DNA of 41,681 nucleotides from Flavobacteriales bacterium (GTDB taxonomy: Bacteria > Bacteroidota > Bacteroidia > Flavobacteriales > Flavobacteriaceae), in NCBI GenBank assembly GCA_027061855.1, contig JAMOVT010000078.1, positions 1 to 41,681 on the forward strand. Reading direction: 5' to 3'. Below the pieces are notes generated by a model, which saw only the letters and a list, made by a program, of their open reading frames with translations, was not told where the DNA came from and searched no databases. The position numbers and the translations under genes are program-made. This document shows positions 15,259 through 24,380 of this stretch, one piece after another; the first letter of the stretch is position 1; each line of letters begins with the position of its first letter.

Positions 15259-17679
15259 ATGACAGAAAAAACCGTACAAATAAAAAACGAATTAAGTTTT
15301 GAAGATTTCAAAAAACAAGTATTAGATGATTATAAATTGGCAAACTTAAGCCGCTATATGAGTTTAGACGGTAGAAAGGAAGTTTTGTCGGGAAAAGGAA
15401 GTTTTGGAATTTTTGGTGACGGGAAAGAACTACCACAGATAGCTTGGGCAAAAGTTTTTAAAAACGGGGATTTTCGTTCGGGTTACTATCGTGATCAAAC
15501 TTTTATGATGGCTATTGATCAATTGACACCCGAGCAATTTTTTGCCGGATTATACGGTCATACCGATGTAAATGCCGAACCTTCTTCGGCAGGACGTCAA
15601 ATGAATAATCACTTTTCAACTCGTTTGTTGGATGATAAAGGAGAATGGCTAAATCTTACCGAAAGAAAAAACAGCAGTTCCGATGTTTCTTCCACAGCTG
15701 CACAAATGCCTCGGTTATTGGGATTGGCACAGGCTTCTAAAGTATATAGAAATCTTGAAAAACTTCCGGATGAAGCATATAAATTTTCAAAAAACGGAAA
15801 TGAAATCGCTTGGGGTACCATAGGTAATGCCAGTACTTCCGAAGGACATTTTTGGGAAACCATGAATGCCGCCGGTGTAATGCAAGTACCGTTAGTAATG
15901 AGTGTATGGGATGACGATTACGGAATTTCGGTACCCGCAAAATACCAAACGACCAAAGAAAATATTTCCGAATTGATGAAAGGCTTCCAACGGGATGAAA
16001 AACATCCTGGTTTTGAAATTTTTACCGTAAAAGCTTGGGATTATCCCGCCTTGATTGAAACTTATGAAAAGGCTGAGAAAATTGCCCGTGAAGAGCATAC
16101 TCCTGTATTAATTCATGTACAAGAATGTACACAACCGACAGGACACTCCACTTCCGGCTCACATGAACGATATAAGTCGAAAGAACGACTTGAATGGGAA
16201 AAAGAATATGATGGAATCAAAAAAATGAGAGAATGGATTTTAGATACAAATTTGGCAGATGAGGAAACATTGAACAAAATTGAAAAAGAGGCGAAAAAAG
16301 AAGTCAAAGAAGCGCGCAAAAAAGCTTGGGCTGCTTATACGGCCCCAATGAAACAAGAAAAAGCCGAATTGATGGCTGTTTTGGATAAGGTAATTAAAGA
16401 AAGTGCCAACAAAAATTTTATTTTGAAATTGCGAAATAAATTGGCGCAAAACAAAGAACCTAAACGGGCGGATATAATGGAAACAGCAAGAAAAAGTCTT
16501 CGATATTTACGCAATGAAAATATTCCTTCCAAAAAAGAATTGCAGGAGTGGATCAAAAATTATAAACAAGCCATAGAACCAAAATATGACGATTTTTTAT
16601 GGAGCAAATCAGAAAAAAGAGCTGTAAATGTCAAAGAAGTGAAGCCTGTTTATGAAGAAGATGCCCCAATGGTAGACGGACGTATAGTGTTAAGGGATAA
16701 TTTTCAAAAATTATTTGAGAAATACCCCGAATTAATCACTTTTGGTGAAGACACGGGACATATCGGAGATGTGAATCAAGGAATGGAAGGAATGCAAGAA
16801 AAATTCGGTAAAACACGTGTTTCAGACACCGGTATCCGGGAAGCTACCATTGCAGGTCAAGGAATCGGCTTGGCAATGAGAGGCTTACGTCCCATTGCGG
16901 AGATACAATATCTGGATTATATTTTATACGCTTTACAAACCTTAAGTGATGACTTGGCTACTGTACATTATAGAAGCTATGGACAACAAAAAGCACCCGC
17001 AATTATCCGAACCCGTGGACATCGATTGGAAGGAATTTGGCACTCTGGCTCGGAAATGGCAGGCTTACTTCATCTTTTAAGAGGAATCAATATATTGGTC
17101 CCTCGCAACCTTACTCAAGCTGCCGGTTTTTATAATACGATAATGGAAAGTGATGAGCCCGCATTAATTATTGAAACCTTAAATGGATACCGTCTAAAAG
17201 AAAAAATGCCGAGTAATCTCGGGGAATTTAAAGTGCCTGTTGGAAAAGTGGAAATACTAAAACCCGGAAAGGATATCACACTGGTTTCTTATGGTTCTAC
17301 TTTGAGATTGGTACAACAGGCTGCCAAAGAATTACAAGAAGCCGGAATTGATGCGGAAGTAATTGATATTCAATCGCTTCTTCCCTTTGATTTGAATCAT
17401 GATATTGTTGAAAGTGTTAAGAAAACCAATCGCTTATTAGTAATTGACGAAGATATGCCGGGAGGTGCCTCCGCTTATATATTGGATAAAGTATTAAATG
17501 AACAAAATGCTTGGGAATTTTTGGATAGCCAACCCCAAACTTTAACAGCTAAGGGACACCGTCCTGCATATGGTCATGACGGAGATTATTTTTCCAAGCC
17601 GCAAGTGGAAGATATATTTGAAAAAGTCTATGAAATTATGCATGAAGCCAATCCGAATAAATATCCGGCACTATATTAA
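15259..17679 (+). CDS. Fused 2-oxoacid dehydrogenase E1, alpha and beta parts in one chain
   Basis: An 806-residue thiamine diphosphate enzyme. Residues ~1-430 are the E1 alpha part with the ThDP motif region 'GTIGNASTSEGHFWETMNAAGVMQ' and 'WDDDYGISVP'. Residues ~470-806 are the E1 beta part ('LITFGEDTGHIGDVNQGMEGMQEKFG', 'ATIAGQGIGLAMRGLRPIAEIQYLDY', 'ITLVSYGSTL'). It is the type in Bacteroidota annotated as branched-chain or 2-oxoisovalerate dehydrogenase E1, which decarboxylates the 2-oxo acid and passes the acyl group to a lipoyl E2. The usual first Gly-Asp-Gly of the ThDP motif is changed (GNA), as is normal for this fused family. No E2 or E3 is nearby, so the exact substrate is uncertain. 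Confidence 0.92.
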   Translation: MTEKTVQIKNELSFEDFKKQVLDDYKLANLSRYMSLDGRKEVLSGKGSFGIFGDGKELPQIAWAKVFKNGDFRSGYYRDQTFMMAIDQLTPEQFFAGLYGHTDVNAEPSSAGRQMNNHFSTRLLDDKGEWLNLTERKNSSSDVSSTAAQMPRLLGLAQASKVYRNLEKLPDEAYKFSKNGNEIAWGTIGNASTSEGHFWETMNAAGVMQVPLVMSVWDDDYGISVPAKYQTTKENISELMKGFQRDEKHPGFEIFTVKAWDYPALIETYEKAEKIAREEHTPVLIHVQECTQPTGHSTSGSHERYKSKERLEWEKEYDGIKKMREWILDTNLADEETLNKIEKEAKKEVKEARKKAWAAYTAPMKQEKAELMAVLDKVIKESANKNFILKLRNKLAQNKEPKRADIMETARKSLRYLRNENIPSKKELQEWIKNYKQAIEPKYDDFLWSKSEKRAVNVKEVKPVYEEDAPMVDGRIVLRDNFQKLFEKYPELITFGEDTGHIGDVNQGMEGMQEKFGKTRVSDTGIREATIAGQGIGLAMRGLRPIAEIQYLDYILYALQTLSDDLATVHYRSYGQQKAPAIIRTRGHRLEGIWHSGSEMAGLLHLLRGINILVPRNLTQAAGFYNTIMESDEPALIIETLNGYRLKEKMPSNLGEFKVPVGKVEILKPGKDITLVSYGSTLRLVQQAAKELQEAGIDAEVIDIQSLLPFDLNHDIVESVKKTNRLLVIDEDMPGGASAYILDKVLNEQNAWEFLDSQPQTLTAKGHRPAYGHDGDYFSKPQVEDIFEKVYEIMHEANPNKYPALY

Positions 17680-17689
17680 AAATTATTCT

Positions 17690-17697
17690 TAAATTTG
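17690..17697 (+). promoter_or_regulatory. Candidate -7 element for the small membrane protein / DUF4159 / hutI genes
   Basis: TAAATTTG fits the consensus and lies 26 nt before the start of the 51-residue gene, just after the E1 stop codon. No terminator lies between E1 and this element, so read-through is also likely. Confidence 0.45.
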
Positions 17698-17722
17698 TTT
17701 GACTAACCAAAAAACTTAAATT

Positions 17723-17878
17723 ATGTTATATCTAGCATCAGACAACACGAGTATGTGGACATTGGGAAATATTATGGGAGCTGTTTTTTTTCTTGTAATA
17801 TTTATTTTAGGCCTTGTCGTTTATAAAATGGTAGCCGGCGGAAGCGGCTCAAGCAATCTCTCCGATTCGGAAGAATAA
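17723..17878 (+). CDS. Small single-pass membrane protein (51 residues)
   Basis: The open frame encodes a short polar N-terminus (MLYLASDNTSMWTLGN), one strongly hydrophobic helix of about 20 residues (IMGAVFFLVIFILGLVVYKM) and a Gly/Ser-rich, acidic tail (AGGSGSSNLSDSEE). I do not recognise the family. Good candidate features are its own -7 element, the well-defined membrane helix, and the 7-nt gap to the DUF4159 gene. No function can be inferred. Confidence 0.65.
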   Translation: MLYLASDNTSMWTLGNIMGAVFFLVIFILGLVVYKMVAGGSGSSNLSDSEE

Positions 17879-17885
17879 AAACCAA

Positions 17886-18536
17886 GTGAACAAACGAATA
17901 TTATTACTAAGTGCATTACTTTTTGTATCGACGGGCTTCGGCCAGCAGATAGCACTGTTAAAATATCAGGGAGGAGGTGATTGGTATGCCAATATTACTA
18001 CCTCCCTTCCTAATTTAATAGATTTTGCCAATAAAAATATCCATACGGATATAAGCGATAAAGTACCGGAGGTTACCCCCGATTCTCCGGAAATTTATAA
18101 TTATCCCTATATCCATATGACAGGACATGGAAATGTTTTATTTTCAGAAGAAGAAATAAATAATTTACGAAAATATCTATTGTCCGGAGGCTTTCTTCAT
18201 ATCGATGATAATTATGGGATGGATAAATATATAAGAAGAGAAATTAAAAAGTTGTTTCCTGATAACGAATTGAAAGAACTTTCCAAAGACCATCCTGTTT
18301 TTCATTCTTTTTATGATTTTCCAAAGGGTTTACCAAAAATACATGAACATGACGGCAATAGACCCCAAGCATATGGAATAACGGATCAAAACGGTCGATT
18401 GATTTTACTTTATACCTTCGAGTCGGATTTGGGTGACGGCTGGGAATCACCGGAAATACACAATGATCCGCCGGAAATCAGAGAAAAAGCTTTAAAAATG
18501 GGAGCAAATATTTTGTATTATGTTTTTACAAACTAA
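17886..18536 (+). CDS. Exported DUF4159 protein
   Basis: A 216-residue protein with a signal peptide (VNKRILLLSALLFVSTGFGQQ) and a DUF4159 fold: 'LLKYQGGGDWYANITTSLPNLIDFANKNI', 'YIHMTGHGNVLFSEEEINNLRKYLLSGGFLHIDDNYG', 'HPVFHSFYDFP'. The fold resembles class I glutamine amidotransferases, but no catalytic Cys-His pair is evident. Translation starts at GTG (17886); no ATG precedes it in frame. Function is unknown; it is likely periplasmic or membrane-attached. Confidence 0.88.
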   Translation: MNKRILLLSALLFVSTGFGQQIALLKYQGGGDWYANITTSLPNLIDFANKNIHTDISDKVPEVTPDSPEIYNYPYIHMTGHGNVLFSEEEINNLRKYLLSGGFLHIDDNYGMDKYIRREIKKLFPDNELKELSKDHPVFHSFYDFPKGLPKIHEHDGNRPQAYGITDQNGRLILLYTFESDLGDGWESPEIHNDPPEIREKALKMGANILYYVFTN

Positions 18537-18541
18537 TAAAA

Positions 18542-19771
18542 ATGAGAAAATTATATAAAAATATAGGCCAATTGGTACAAACACGAGAAGGTAAAAATAA
18601 GTTACGGGGAGAGGAAATGAATCTTTTGCCTTATATAAATAATGCCTTTTTAATTATTAATAATGGAAAAATAGAAAATTTCGGTTCCATGAGTCAATTG
18701 ATTGATGAAAAATCATTTGACGAAATAATTGATGTGAAAGGAAAAGTCATAATGCCTACTTGGACCGACTCCCATACACATTTGGTTTTTGCCGCTTCCA
18801 GAGTAAATGAATTTGTAGATAAAATAAATGGATTGTCCTATGAGGAGATAGCTGCCAAAGGTGGCGGAATTCTAAACTCTGCAAAAAAAATGGAAGAGAT
18901 TGAGGAGGGAGAACTTTTAAAAAACGCTAAAATTTTATTGAATGAAGCAATAAAATACGGAACCGGAGCCATTGAAATCAAGTCGGGTTATGGTTTAAGT
19001 AAAAATGCCGAATTAAAAATGCTTCGGGTGATTAAACAACTAAAAGAATACTCCCCTATTCCTATTAAAGCAACTTTTTTAGGGGCTCATGCAGTTCCTG
19101 CTAAATTTAAACAAAATAAAAAGGCCTATATTGAAATATTGATAAATGAAATTTTGCCTGTTATTGCCGAGGAGAAATTGGCAGATTATATAGATGTTTT
19201 TTGTGAAAAGAATTATTTCACTTCCGACGAAACAGATAAAATTTTACAAGAAGGAGCCAAATACGGACTAAAACCAAAGATTCATGCCAATCAATTTACC
19301 TCTATTGGATGCATTGAAAAAGCCATTAAAAATAAAGCTGTTTCCGTAGATCATCTTGAGGTAATGAAAAATACTGATTTTTCTGCATTAGAAAATTCAA
19401 ACACTATAGCTACTCTCCTTCCGGGGTGTAGTTTTTTTATAGACATTCCTTATGCCCCGGCAAGGAAAATGATAGAAAAGGATATCGCCATTTCATTAGC
19501 AACAGATTTTAATCCCGGCTCTACTCCTACTTTTAATATGAATTTTATTATTTCCTTAGCTTGTATCAAGCAAAAACTCACACCGGAACAAGCAATCAAT
19601 GCAGCTACCGTCAATGCAGCAGCTGCACTTGAATTATCTGAGGAAACAGGAAGTATCGCCAAGGGAAAAAAAGCTAACATTATGATAATGAAGCCATATA
19701 TTAAAAGCTATAAGGAAATTCCCTATTATTTCGGCACAAATCCGGTTGAACAGACTATTGTCTCTCAATGA
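18542..19771 (+). CDS. hutI: Imidazolonepropionase
   Basis: A 409-residue amidohydrolase that hydrolyses 4-imidazolone-5-propanoate to N-formimino-L-glutamate in histidine breakdown. It has the metal-site motif DSHTHLVFA, 'GGGILNSAKKM', 'GTGAIEIKSGYGL', 'TFLGAHAVP', the HANQF metal ligand His, 'SVDHLE' and 'ATDFNPGSTP', all as in HutI. The other hut genes are absent from the window. It begins 5 nt after the DUF4159 stop and converges on the DUF5684 gene. Confidence 0.95.
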   Translation: MRKLYKNIGQLVQTREGKNKLRGEEMNLLPYINNAFLIINNGKIENFGSMSQLIDEKSFDEIIDVKGKVIMPTWTDSHTHLVFAASRVNEFVDKINGLSYEEIAAKGGGILNSAKKMEEIEEGELLKNAKILLNEAIKYGTGAIEIKSGYGLSKNAELKMLRVIKQLKEYSPIPIKATFLGAHAVPAKFKQNKKAYIEILINEILPVIAEEKLADYIDVFCEKNYFTSDETDKILQEGAKYGLKPKIHANQFTSIGCIEKAIKNKAVSVDHLEVMKNTDFSALENSNTIATLLPGCSFFIDIPYAPARKMIEKDIAISLATDFNPGSTPTFNMNFIISLACIKQKLTPEQAINAATVNAAAALELSEETGSIAKGKKANIMIMKPYIKSYKEIPYYFGTNPVEQTIVSQ

Positions 19772-19788
19772 AGAAGACAGTAATTAGT

Positions 19789-20163
19789 TTAAGGATTTAA
19801 TTTCTTCTTTTCTTTGATTCGATCAGGATCAAAGGTATCATCTCCAAATGCCAAAATCGGGAGAAATATAAAAGGAAGCAGAGTCAAACCAATGGCATAT
19901 AATACATCTTTTCCGAATCCTTGTGCCAATAGATAATTCAAATAGAAAATAATGGCAAAATAAATAAGGATTCCGATAACCGGAATAAATATTGCCAAGA
20001 TAGCCAATAAACCAAGCCATCCGGGTTGTCCAACAATTTCTGCAAATACCCAAAGGTTGTAAAAAGGAATCAAAGCTTTCCATCCTTCTACACCTGCTTT
20101 TTCAAATATCTTCCATAATGAAATCAAAGAAATGATTACAAGTAAGTAATATAGAATTCCCAT
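19789..20163 (-). CDS. DUF5684 multi-pass membrane protein
   Basis: A 124-residue protein with about four hydrophobic segments. It carries 'IFEKAGVEGWKALIPFYNLWVFAEIVGQPGWLGLLA', the conserved pattern of DUF5684 domains that are often fused to signal peptidase I in this phylum. No peptidase domain is present here. It lies 38 nt downstream of the TPR gene on the same strand, so it may be the last gene of the large minus-strand cluster, though the link is only positional. Confidence 0.8.
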   Translation of the reverse strand: MGILYYLLVIISLISLWKIFEKAGVEGWKALIPFYNLWVFAEIVGQPGWLGLLAILAIFIPVIGILIYFAIIFYLNYLLAQGFGKDVLYAIGLTLLPFIFLPILAFGDDTFDPDRIKEKKKLNP

Positions 20164-20201
20164 AATTAATTATTTTTCAGGTTCTTTCAAAGATACAAAA
20201 A

Positions 20202-20828
20202 TTATTTTATACGTGATAACCCATCCTTAGCCGAAGCATCATCGGGATTATATAAAAGAACTTTGTAAAATAAAATTTTTGCTTCACGAAATTTTCCTAA
20301 TTGAAATTCAGTCCAAGCCAACATGATTAATCCATCATATCCAAAAGGGTAAAGATTTACAACTTTTTTAAAATAGGTTTCGGCTTTTTCATAATCTTTT
20401 CTCCCGTAATATATTAAGCCTAAACGATAATTCGCTATTGTATTTTGCGGGTGAATTTTTAAAATTTGATTATAAATATTAATCACTTCATCCCATTTCC
20501 CAATTGCTGCTTTCGGATAAATAAGTCCGAACTTTGCCTCTTCGGAATAGGGCATCAAATCGACTGCTCTTTTATAATGAGTAGAAGATTCCGTAAATAA
20601 ACCGGCTTGATAGTTCAACCATCCCAAACGTAAATTTATCTCATAGGATTTTGGATCATAAACTTGTTTTAATGCATCTGCCGCCTTTTTAAACTCTCCC
20701 TTCTTTTCCAGTTTATAACTCTCTGCAAATGCATCTATTATCTTTTGGTTTATTTGTGCATTTACTGATTGATTTAGAAAAAATAAACTCAAAAATAAAG
20801 CTGTTGTAATTGTTTTTAGAATTTCCAT
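20202..20828 (-). CDS. Exported tetratricopeptide repeat protein
   Basis: A 208-residue protein with a signal peptide (MEILKTITTALFLSLFFLNQSVNAQ) and about four to five TPR units covering residues 30-200 ('KAADALKQVYDP', 'EVINIYNQILKIHPQNTIANYRLGLIYYGRKDYEKAETYFKKVVNLYP'). TPRs mediate protein contacts in the periplasm. It overlaps the upstream TPR/beta-barrel gene by 13 bp, which suggests coupled translation and shared function. Confidence 0.88.
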   Translation of the reverse strand: MEILKTITTALFLSLFFLNQSVNAQINQKIIDAFAESYKLEKKGEFKKAADALKQVYDPKSYEINLRLGWLNYQAGLFTESSTHYKRAVDLMPYSEEAKFGLIYPKAAIGKWDEVINIYNQILKIHPQNTIANYRLGLIYYGRKDYEKAETYFKKVVNLYPFGYDGLIMLAWTEFQLGKFREAKILFYKVLLYNPDDASAKDGLSRIK

Positions 20829-22126
20829 AATATTCCGCTTGTTATTGTGTAATTAGTATAAGTTTGTTCTTTATTTATATTGTCTAATTGATAGTAATTG
20901 GTTTTGTCATATTGTTGTCCTTTGACAAATAATTTAATATGACCTTTTGATAAAAAAGTATATAAGCTTAATTCATAGCGGTTACTGATTGTCTCAGAAT
21001 CATTATAGGCTATTAAACCATCGGCTTCTACATAATTATAAATATCACCATATGTATATGCAGGTTCTATATAAAGCGGCCCGACTTTAAATCCTAATGC
21101 CGACTTAAATATCATATCATTTTTCCAATATTCATTAGCATATTCAAATTTATAGGAAGGATTCAAACTTATATAAAGATTGGTATTGGATAAAGGGTAC
21201 CAAATAGTTTCAAATCCTGAAATCACTTGGAAATCATCATTTAAATTTGACACGGAACCTGTTAACCCGAATTTGAAATTTCCAATATCTTTACGCATAC
21301 CTAAAAAACCAACAAATTCACTATTTAAGTTGGTCGATACAGCTATACCTGTTCGTCCTCCTCTTCCGATTCTTACCAAACTTTCATTTTCTGTTTTAAT
21401 CAAAAGCCAGTTCAAAGCAAAAGCTAAATTGAAACCTTTACCCACTTGGCTGTAATGGGCCAAATAAATTTGGTATTGATTAAATCGATCCGGAATTATT
21501 TCCACTAAACCATTAGTTATAGTGTACGTGTTATAGTCTCGTGTTAATTTTCCCAAATGCATATAAAACAGATTTCCGGCTCCATAATAATTTTCTATAT
21601 CTAAGCCGAAATATTTATTTTCGGTAATTACATTCTGCTCAAGATCTCCGGTTACATTTTTTATAGCATAATCCTCGATAAAATCTATTTTATAATCGAT
21701 TCCCAAAGCATCTATAGCCTTGCTCTGATCAAAACCGATTTTTTGTTTTAATTCGATTTTAAATGAGTCGGCAATCCGGTACGCGTCCATCGCCCTTCCT
21801 CCGAATAAATAGGCATAATACAAATATTCTGCCACTACGGCATTATTAGAATCCACCGCATAAGCTTTTTCAAGAAAACGGGCTGCTTTTCTATATTTTT
21901 TTAAGTAATAATAGGCAATGCCCATACGTACTTTTAAAAAATAAAAATCAATATTATTTTTTAAAGCTTCCTCCCCTACTTCCACAAGTTTTTTCCAATC
22001 CTTTTGTAAGTATAACTGATAGGTTTGAGCATCTATTTCGGCAATACCTTTGTTTTGCTGTGCAAAAGAACTGTTAAAATGCAACAGGAATAAACCGGTG
22101 ATTATTATTTTTAGTACTGTTTTCAT
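20816..22126 (-). CDS. TPR plus outer-membrane beta-barrel protein (YaiO-like)
   Basis: A 436-residue protein with a signal peptide (MKTVLKIIITGLFLLHFNSSFAQQ). Two to three TPR units lie at ~28-130 ('KKYRKAARFLEKAYAVDSNNAVVAEYLYYAYLFGG'). The ~280-residue C-terminal region has alternating aromatic strands typical of an outer-membrane barrel, ending in ITSGILWKF with a terminal Phe. Architecture resembles YaiO-type proteins. With the next TPR gene and the upstream transporter it may form an envelope-spanning export or surface-display unit for the product of the biosynthetic genes. That role is inferred. Confidence 0.82.
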   Translation of the reverse strand: MKTVLKIIITGLFLLHFNSSFAQQNKGIAEIDAQTYQLYLQKDWKKLVEVGEEALKNNIDFYFLKVRMGIAYYYLKKYRKAARFLEKAYAVDSNNAVVAEYLYYAYLFGGRAMDAYRIADSFKIELKQKIGFDQSKAIDALGIDYKIDFIEDYAIKNVTGDLEQNVITENKYFGLDIENYYGAGNLFYMHLGKLTRDYNTYTITNGLVEIIPDRFNQYQIYLAHYSQVGKGFNLAFALNWLLIKTENESLVRIGRGGRTGIAVSTNLNSEFVGFLGMRKDIGNFKFGLTGSVSNLNDDFQVISGFETIWYPLSNTNLYISLNPSYKFEYANEYWKNDMIFKSALGFKVGPLYIEPAYTYGDIYNYVEADGLIAYNDSETISNRYELSLYTFLSKGHIKLFVKGQQYDKTNYYQLDNINKEQTYTNYTITSGILWKF

Positions 22127-22137
22127 TTTTTCATTTT

Positions 22138-24309
22138 TTAGATTAATTCCAATTTTATTTCACTGCTTTGAATAGATGAAATTCCTTTAGAAGATATAGT
22201 TATGTTAAAACGAGTGGTTTTAATATTCTGATTCAAACGGAATAGAGACACTTTTGACTGTATTTTTATTAGTTCCGGATCCAAATCATCATCTATATCG
22301 ACAAACATCATTTGATATTTTGCTTCATAAATTGAAAAAAACGGAGCAAAAACATCATGGATTATCATCTCTGTTTTAGAAAAAACAGCATTTGGTGGAA
22401 ATATATCCATAAGTTTCAACTCTGGATAGAAACCTAAGGGAATTTGATATAAAGCCAAATAAAAATAATACAAAGCCGAGGTTTTGTCTCCGGCAAAACT
22501 CATAAAATAAAAGACTTGTCCATCGTTATATAAATATGCAAATGAATTTGTTTCAGGGCAATAAATATAAGTATTGTTATAATAATTGGTTTTCACTTCC
22601 CATTCCACCTTTTTCCCATTGAATTGATAACGTAATTTCTGTCCCGGAATAAATTTGAAAGCCGTTGTCAAAAGCGTGGTTAATTCCATATTGGACACCT
22701 CATCATTTAATTGGGGTTTATCATAGGAATGTAATTCATATTTGTCATCTATATATCGAATATAATGACTTATGGGATAATTGATTGTTTTGGAACCTAT
22801 ATAAGGGGTCGCTTGTAGTTGAAAATGCAAATGTGGAAAAGGTGATCGTCCCGAATTACCACAAAAAGCTAACAAATCTCCTTTTTTTACAATATCACCT
22901 TTCTTAACTACAATGCTTCCTTTTTTTAAATGACTCACTTGTGAATAAAGATATTCCGTATGTTTGATCACTACCGAATTTCCCCAATTTTGTAATAAAT
23001 TGGCATCACCGATAATATTGTCTTCAATATTATTAACTACTTCTACCACTGTTCCGTCAGAAGGGGCTACCACATGCTTGTTAAAACAATAATAGTCTGT
23101 AACATAATCACCGTAACTACTGAATTGTTTTCCGGTTTGATCCACAATAACAAAATCCCAAGCGTATTTCCATTCTCCTTGATGCGTATATTCTCCGTCT
23201 TCGGCCTGTGAAACCCTCCACCGTCCCATAAAAGGGAGATACATAGGAAAATAGCTCAACCATTTAAATCGCATTTGTGCTTGTTGATAATAATATAAAT
23301 TTCTTTCGGGACTATTCAATTGAATAATGACTTCATTCAAAGGCAAAGTGTGTTTTGCTCTTAATTTTAGGAAATAAAGAAAAGATAAAACCACTACATT
23401 AAAAGGCAGAGAATAAACAGGCAATTGATAATATTTTAATACTTCTGCTGCACTTAAACTGATTAATACTACGATAGGAAGTAAAATAATTACCCATAAA
23501 AAACTGTATTTATTAGGAATCAAAAAATACCCTCCAATGGCAATAGCCGTTAGAATATAATTAAATCCGATGTATGAATAACCATAGTGCGTAATATCCA
23601 CTCCAAGTAATTGATAGAACAAAAAAGCAGTCGCAAATCCAAGCAAGGCCAATGTGAATGAAATTCTGGAATGATACAATAAACCGAGAGCGATCAGAAT
23701 ACCGGCCAATATATTATATTGAAAGAAAATAGCTCCCAGGGAAAGAAAAAATGTTTTAAGAAACAAAGGCTTGTCAATACTCTCAAACCATTGATAAATA
23801 TCCACCAAAAATTTCCCTCCGATTCCGTATATTTCATTGATATTATAAATTCCCCTTTCACTTAAACCCAAGGCCGATAATTCTCTACTTGATAACAGCA
23901 CAATCCACATTACCAAAAGAAAAGGGATACTCAGGAACGGCAAACCGTATTTAGCTAAAAAAGCTTCAATGACAATGGTAAAAATCAAACTCAATATAGC
24001 AGCTATAAAAACAATAATCAAAGATTGCCAACCGAAGGCAAAACTCAATCCGATTCCTAAACCTACCAATAAGCTATTATAAGCATAAGTGCCTTTTTTT
24101 ATTTTAAATTCGTTATAGCCCATCATCAAGGCAATGATATTGGTGATCAATACAGCTATTAATCCATATAATCCCGCATAAAAATCAAAAAAACTTACCA
24201 GTAGTAATAAAATTCCGAAAGCAGTACTATCGGAAAAAAATACTTGCGCATAGCTTTTGATACTTCCTTCTTTGAGTATTTCTTTGATTTTCTTTTTATT
24301 CTCTCCCAT
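22138..24309 (-). CDS. Urea-transporter-like membrane protein fused to an M23 peptidase
   Basis: A 723-residue fusion. Residues ~20-310 form a polytopic UT-type urea channel: two related halves each with an LP motif ('LPFLSIPFLLVMWIVL' and 'LPVYSLPFNVVVLSFLY'). Residues ~375-515 form an M23/LytM zinc-peptidase domain: 'HQGEWKYAWDFVI', 'VVAPSDGTVVEV', 'NWGNSVVIKH', 'VKKGDLLAFCGNSGRSPFPHLHFQL' with the HxH zinc ligands. The C-terminal ~200 residues are a beta-rich domain I cannot name. M23 enzymes cut peptidoglycan cross-links or other Gly-rich peptides. It follows the decarboxylase gene after a 71-nt gap that holds a long hairpin. Confidence 0.85.
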   Translation of the reverse strand: MGENKKKIKEILKEGSIKSYAQVFFSDSTAFGILLLLVSFFDFYAGLYGLIAVLITNIIALMMGYNEFKIKKGTYAYNSLLVGLGIGLSFAFGWQSLIIVFIAAILSLIFTIVIEAFLAKYGLPFLSIPFLLVMWIVLLSSRELSALGLSERGIYNINEIYGIGGKFLVDIYQWFESIDKPLFLKTFFLSLGAIFFQYNILAGILIALGLLYHSRISFTLALLGFATAFLFYQLLGVDITHYGYSYIGFNYILTAIAIGGYFLIPNKYSFLWVIILLPIVVLISLSAAEVLKYYQLPVYSLPFNVVVLSFLYFLKLRAKHTLPLNEVIIQLNSPERNLYYYQQAQMRFKWLSYFPMYLPFMGRWRVSQAEDGEYTHQGEWKYAWDFVIVDQTGKQFSSYGDYVTDYYCFNKHVVAPSDGTVVEVVNNIEDNIIGDANLLQNWGNSVVIKHTEYLYSQVSHLKKGSIVVKKGDIVKKGDLLAFCGNSGRSPFPHLHFQLQATPYIGSKTINYPISHYIRYIDDKYELHSYDKPQLNDEVSNMELTTLLTTAFKFIPGQKLRYQFNGKKVEWEVKTNYYNNTYIYCPETNSFAYLYNDGQVFYFMSFAGDKTSALYYFYLALYQIPLGFYPELKLMDIFPPNAVFSKTEMIIHDVFAPFFSIYEAKYQMMFVDIDDDLDPELIKIQSKVSLFRLNQNIKTTRFNITISSKGISSIQSSEIKLELI

Positions 24310-24322
24310 AAATTTAAATTTT

Positions 24323-24355
24323 GCTTGGTGTTTGTTGAATCAACAAACACCAAGC
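24323..24355 (-). promoter_or_regulatory. Long intra-operon hairpin upstream of the transporter/peptidase gene
   Basis: A near-perfect 16-bp inverted repeat (GCTTGGTGTTTGTTGA / TCAACAAACACCAAGC) with a 1-nt centre lies in the 71-nt gap. Neither side has a good U tract, so it is more likely an mRNA processing or stabilising structure or an operator than a plain terminator. It separates the biosynthetic genes from the envelope genes of the cluster. Confidence 0.6.
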
Positions 24356-24380
24356 ATTCATCCCAATGAATTAAAAATTT

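Noticed and set aside
15609-16556. Several minus-strand frames inside the E1 dehydrogenase gene
   Set aside because: Shadow frames of a strongly coding plus-strand gene, without promoters or recognisable domains.
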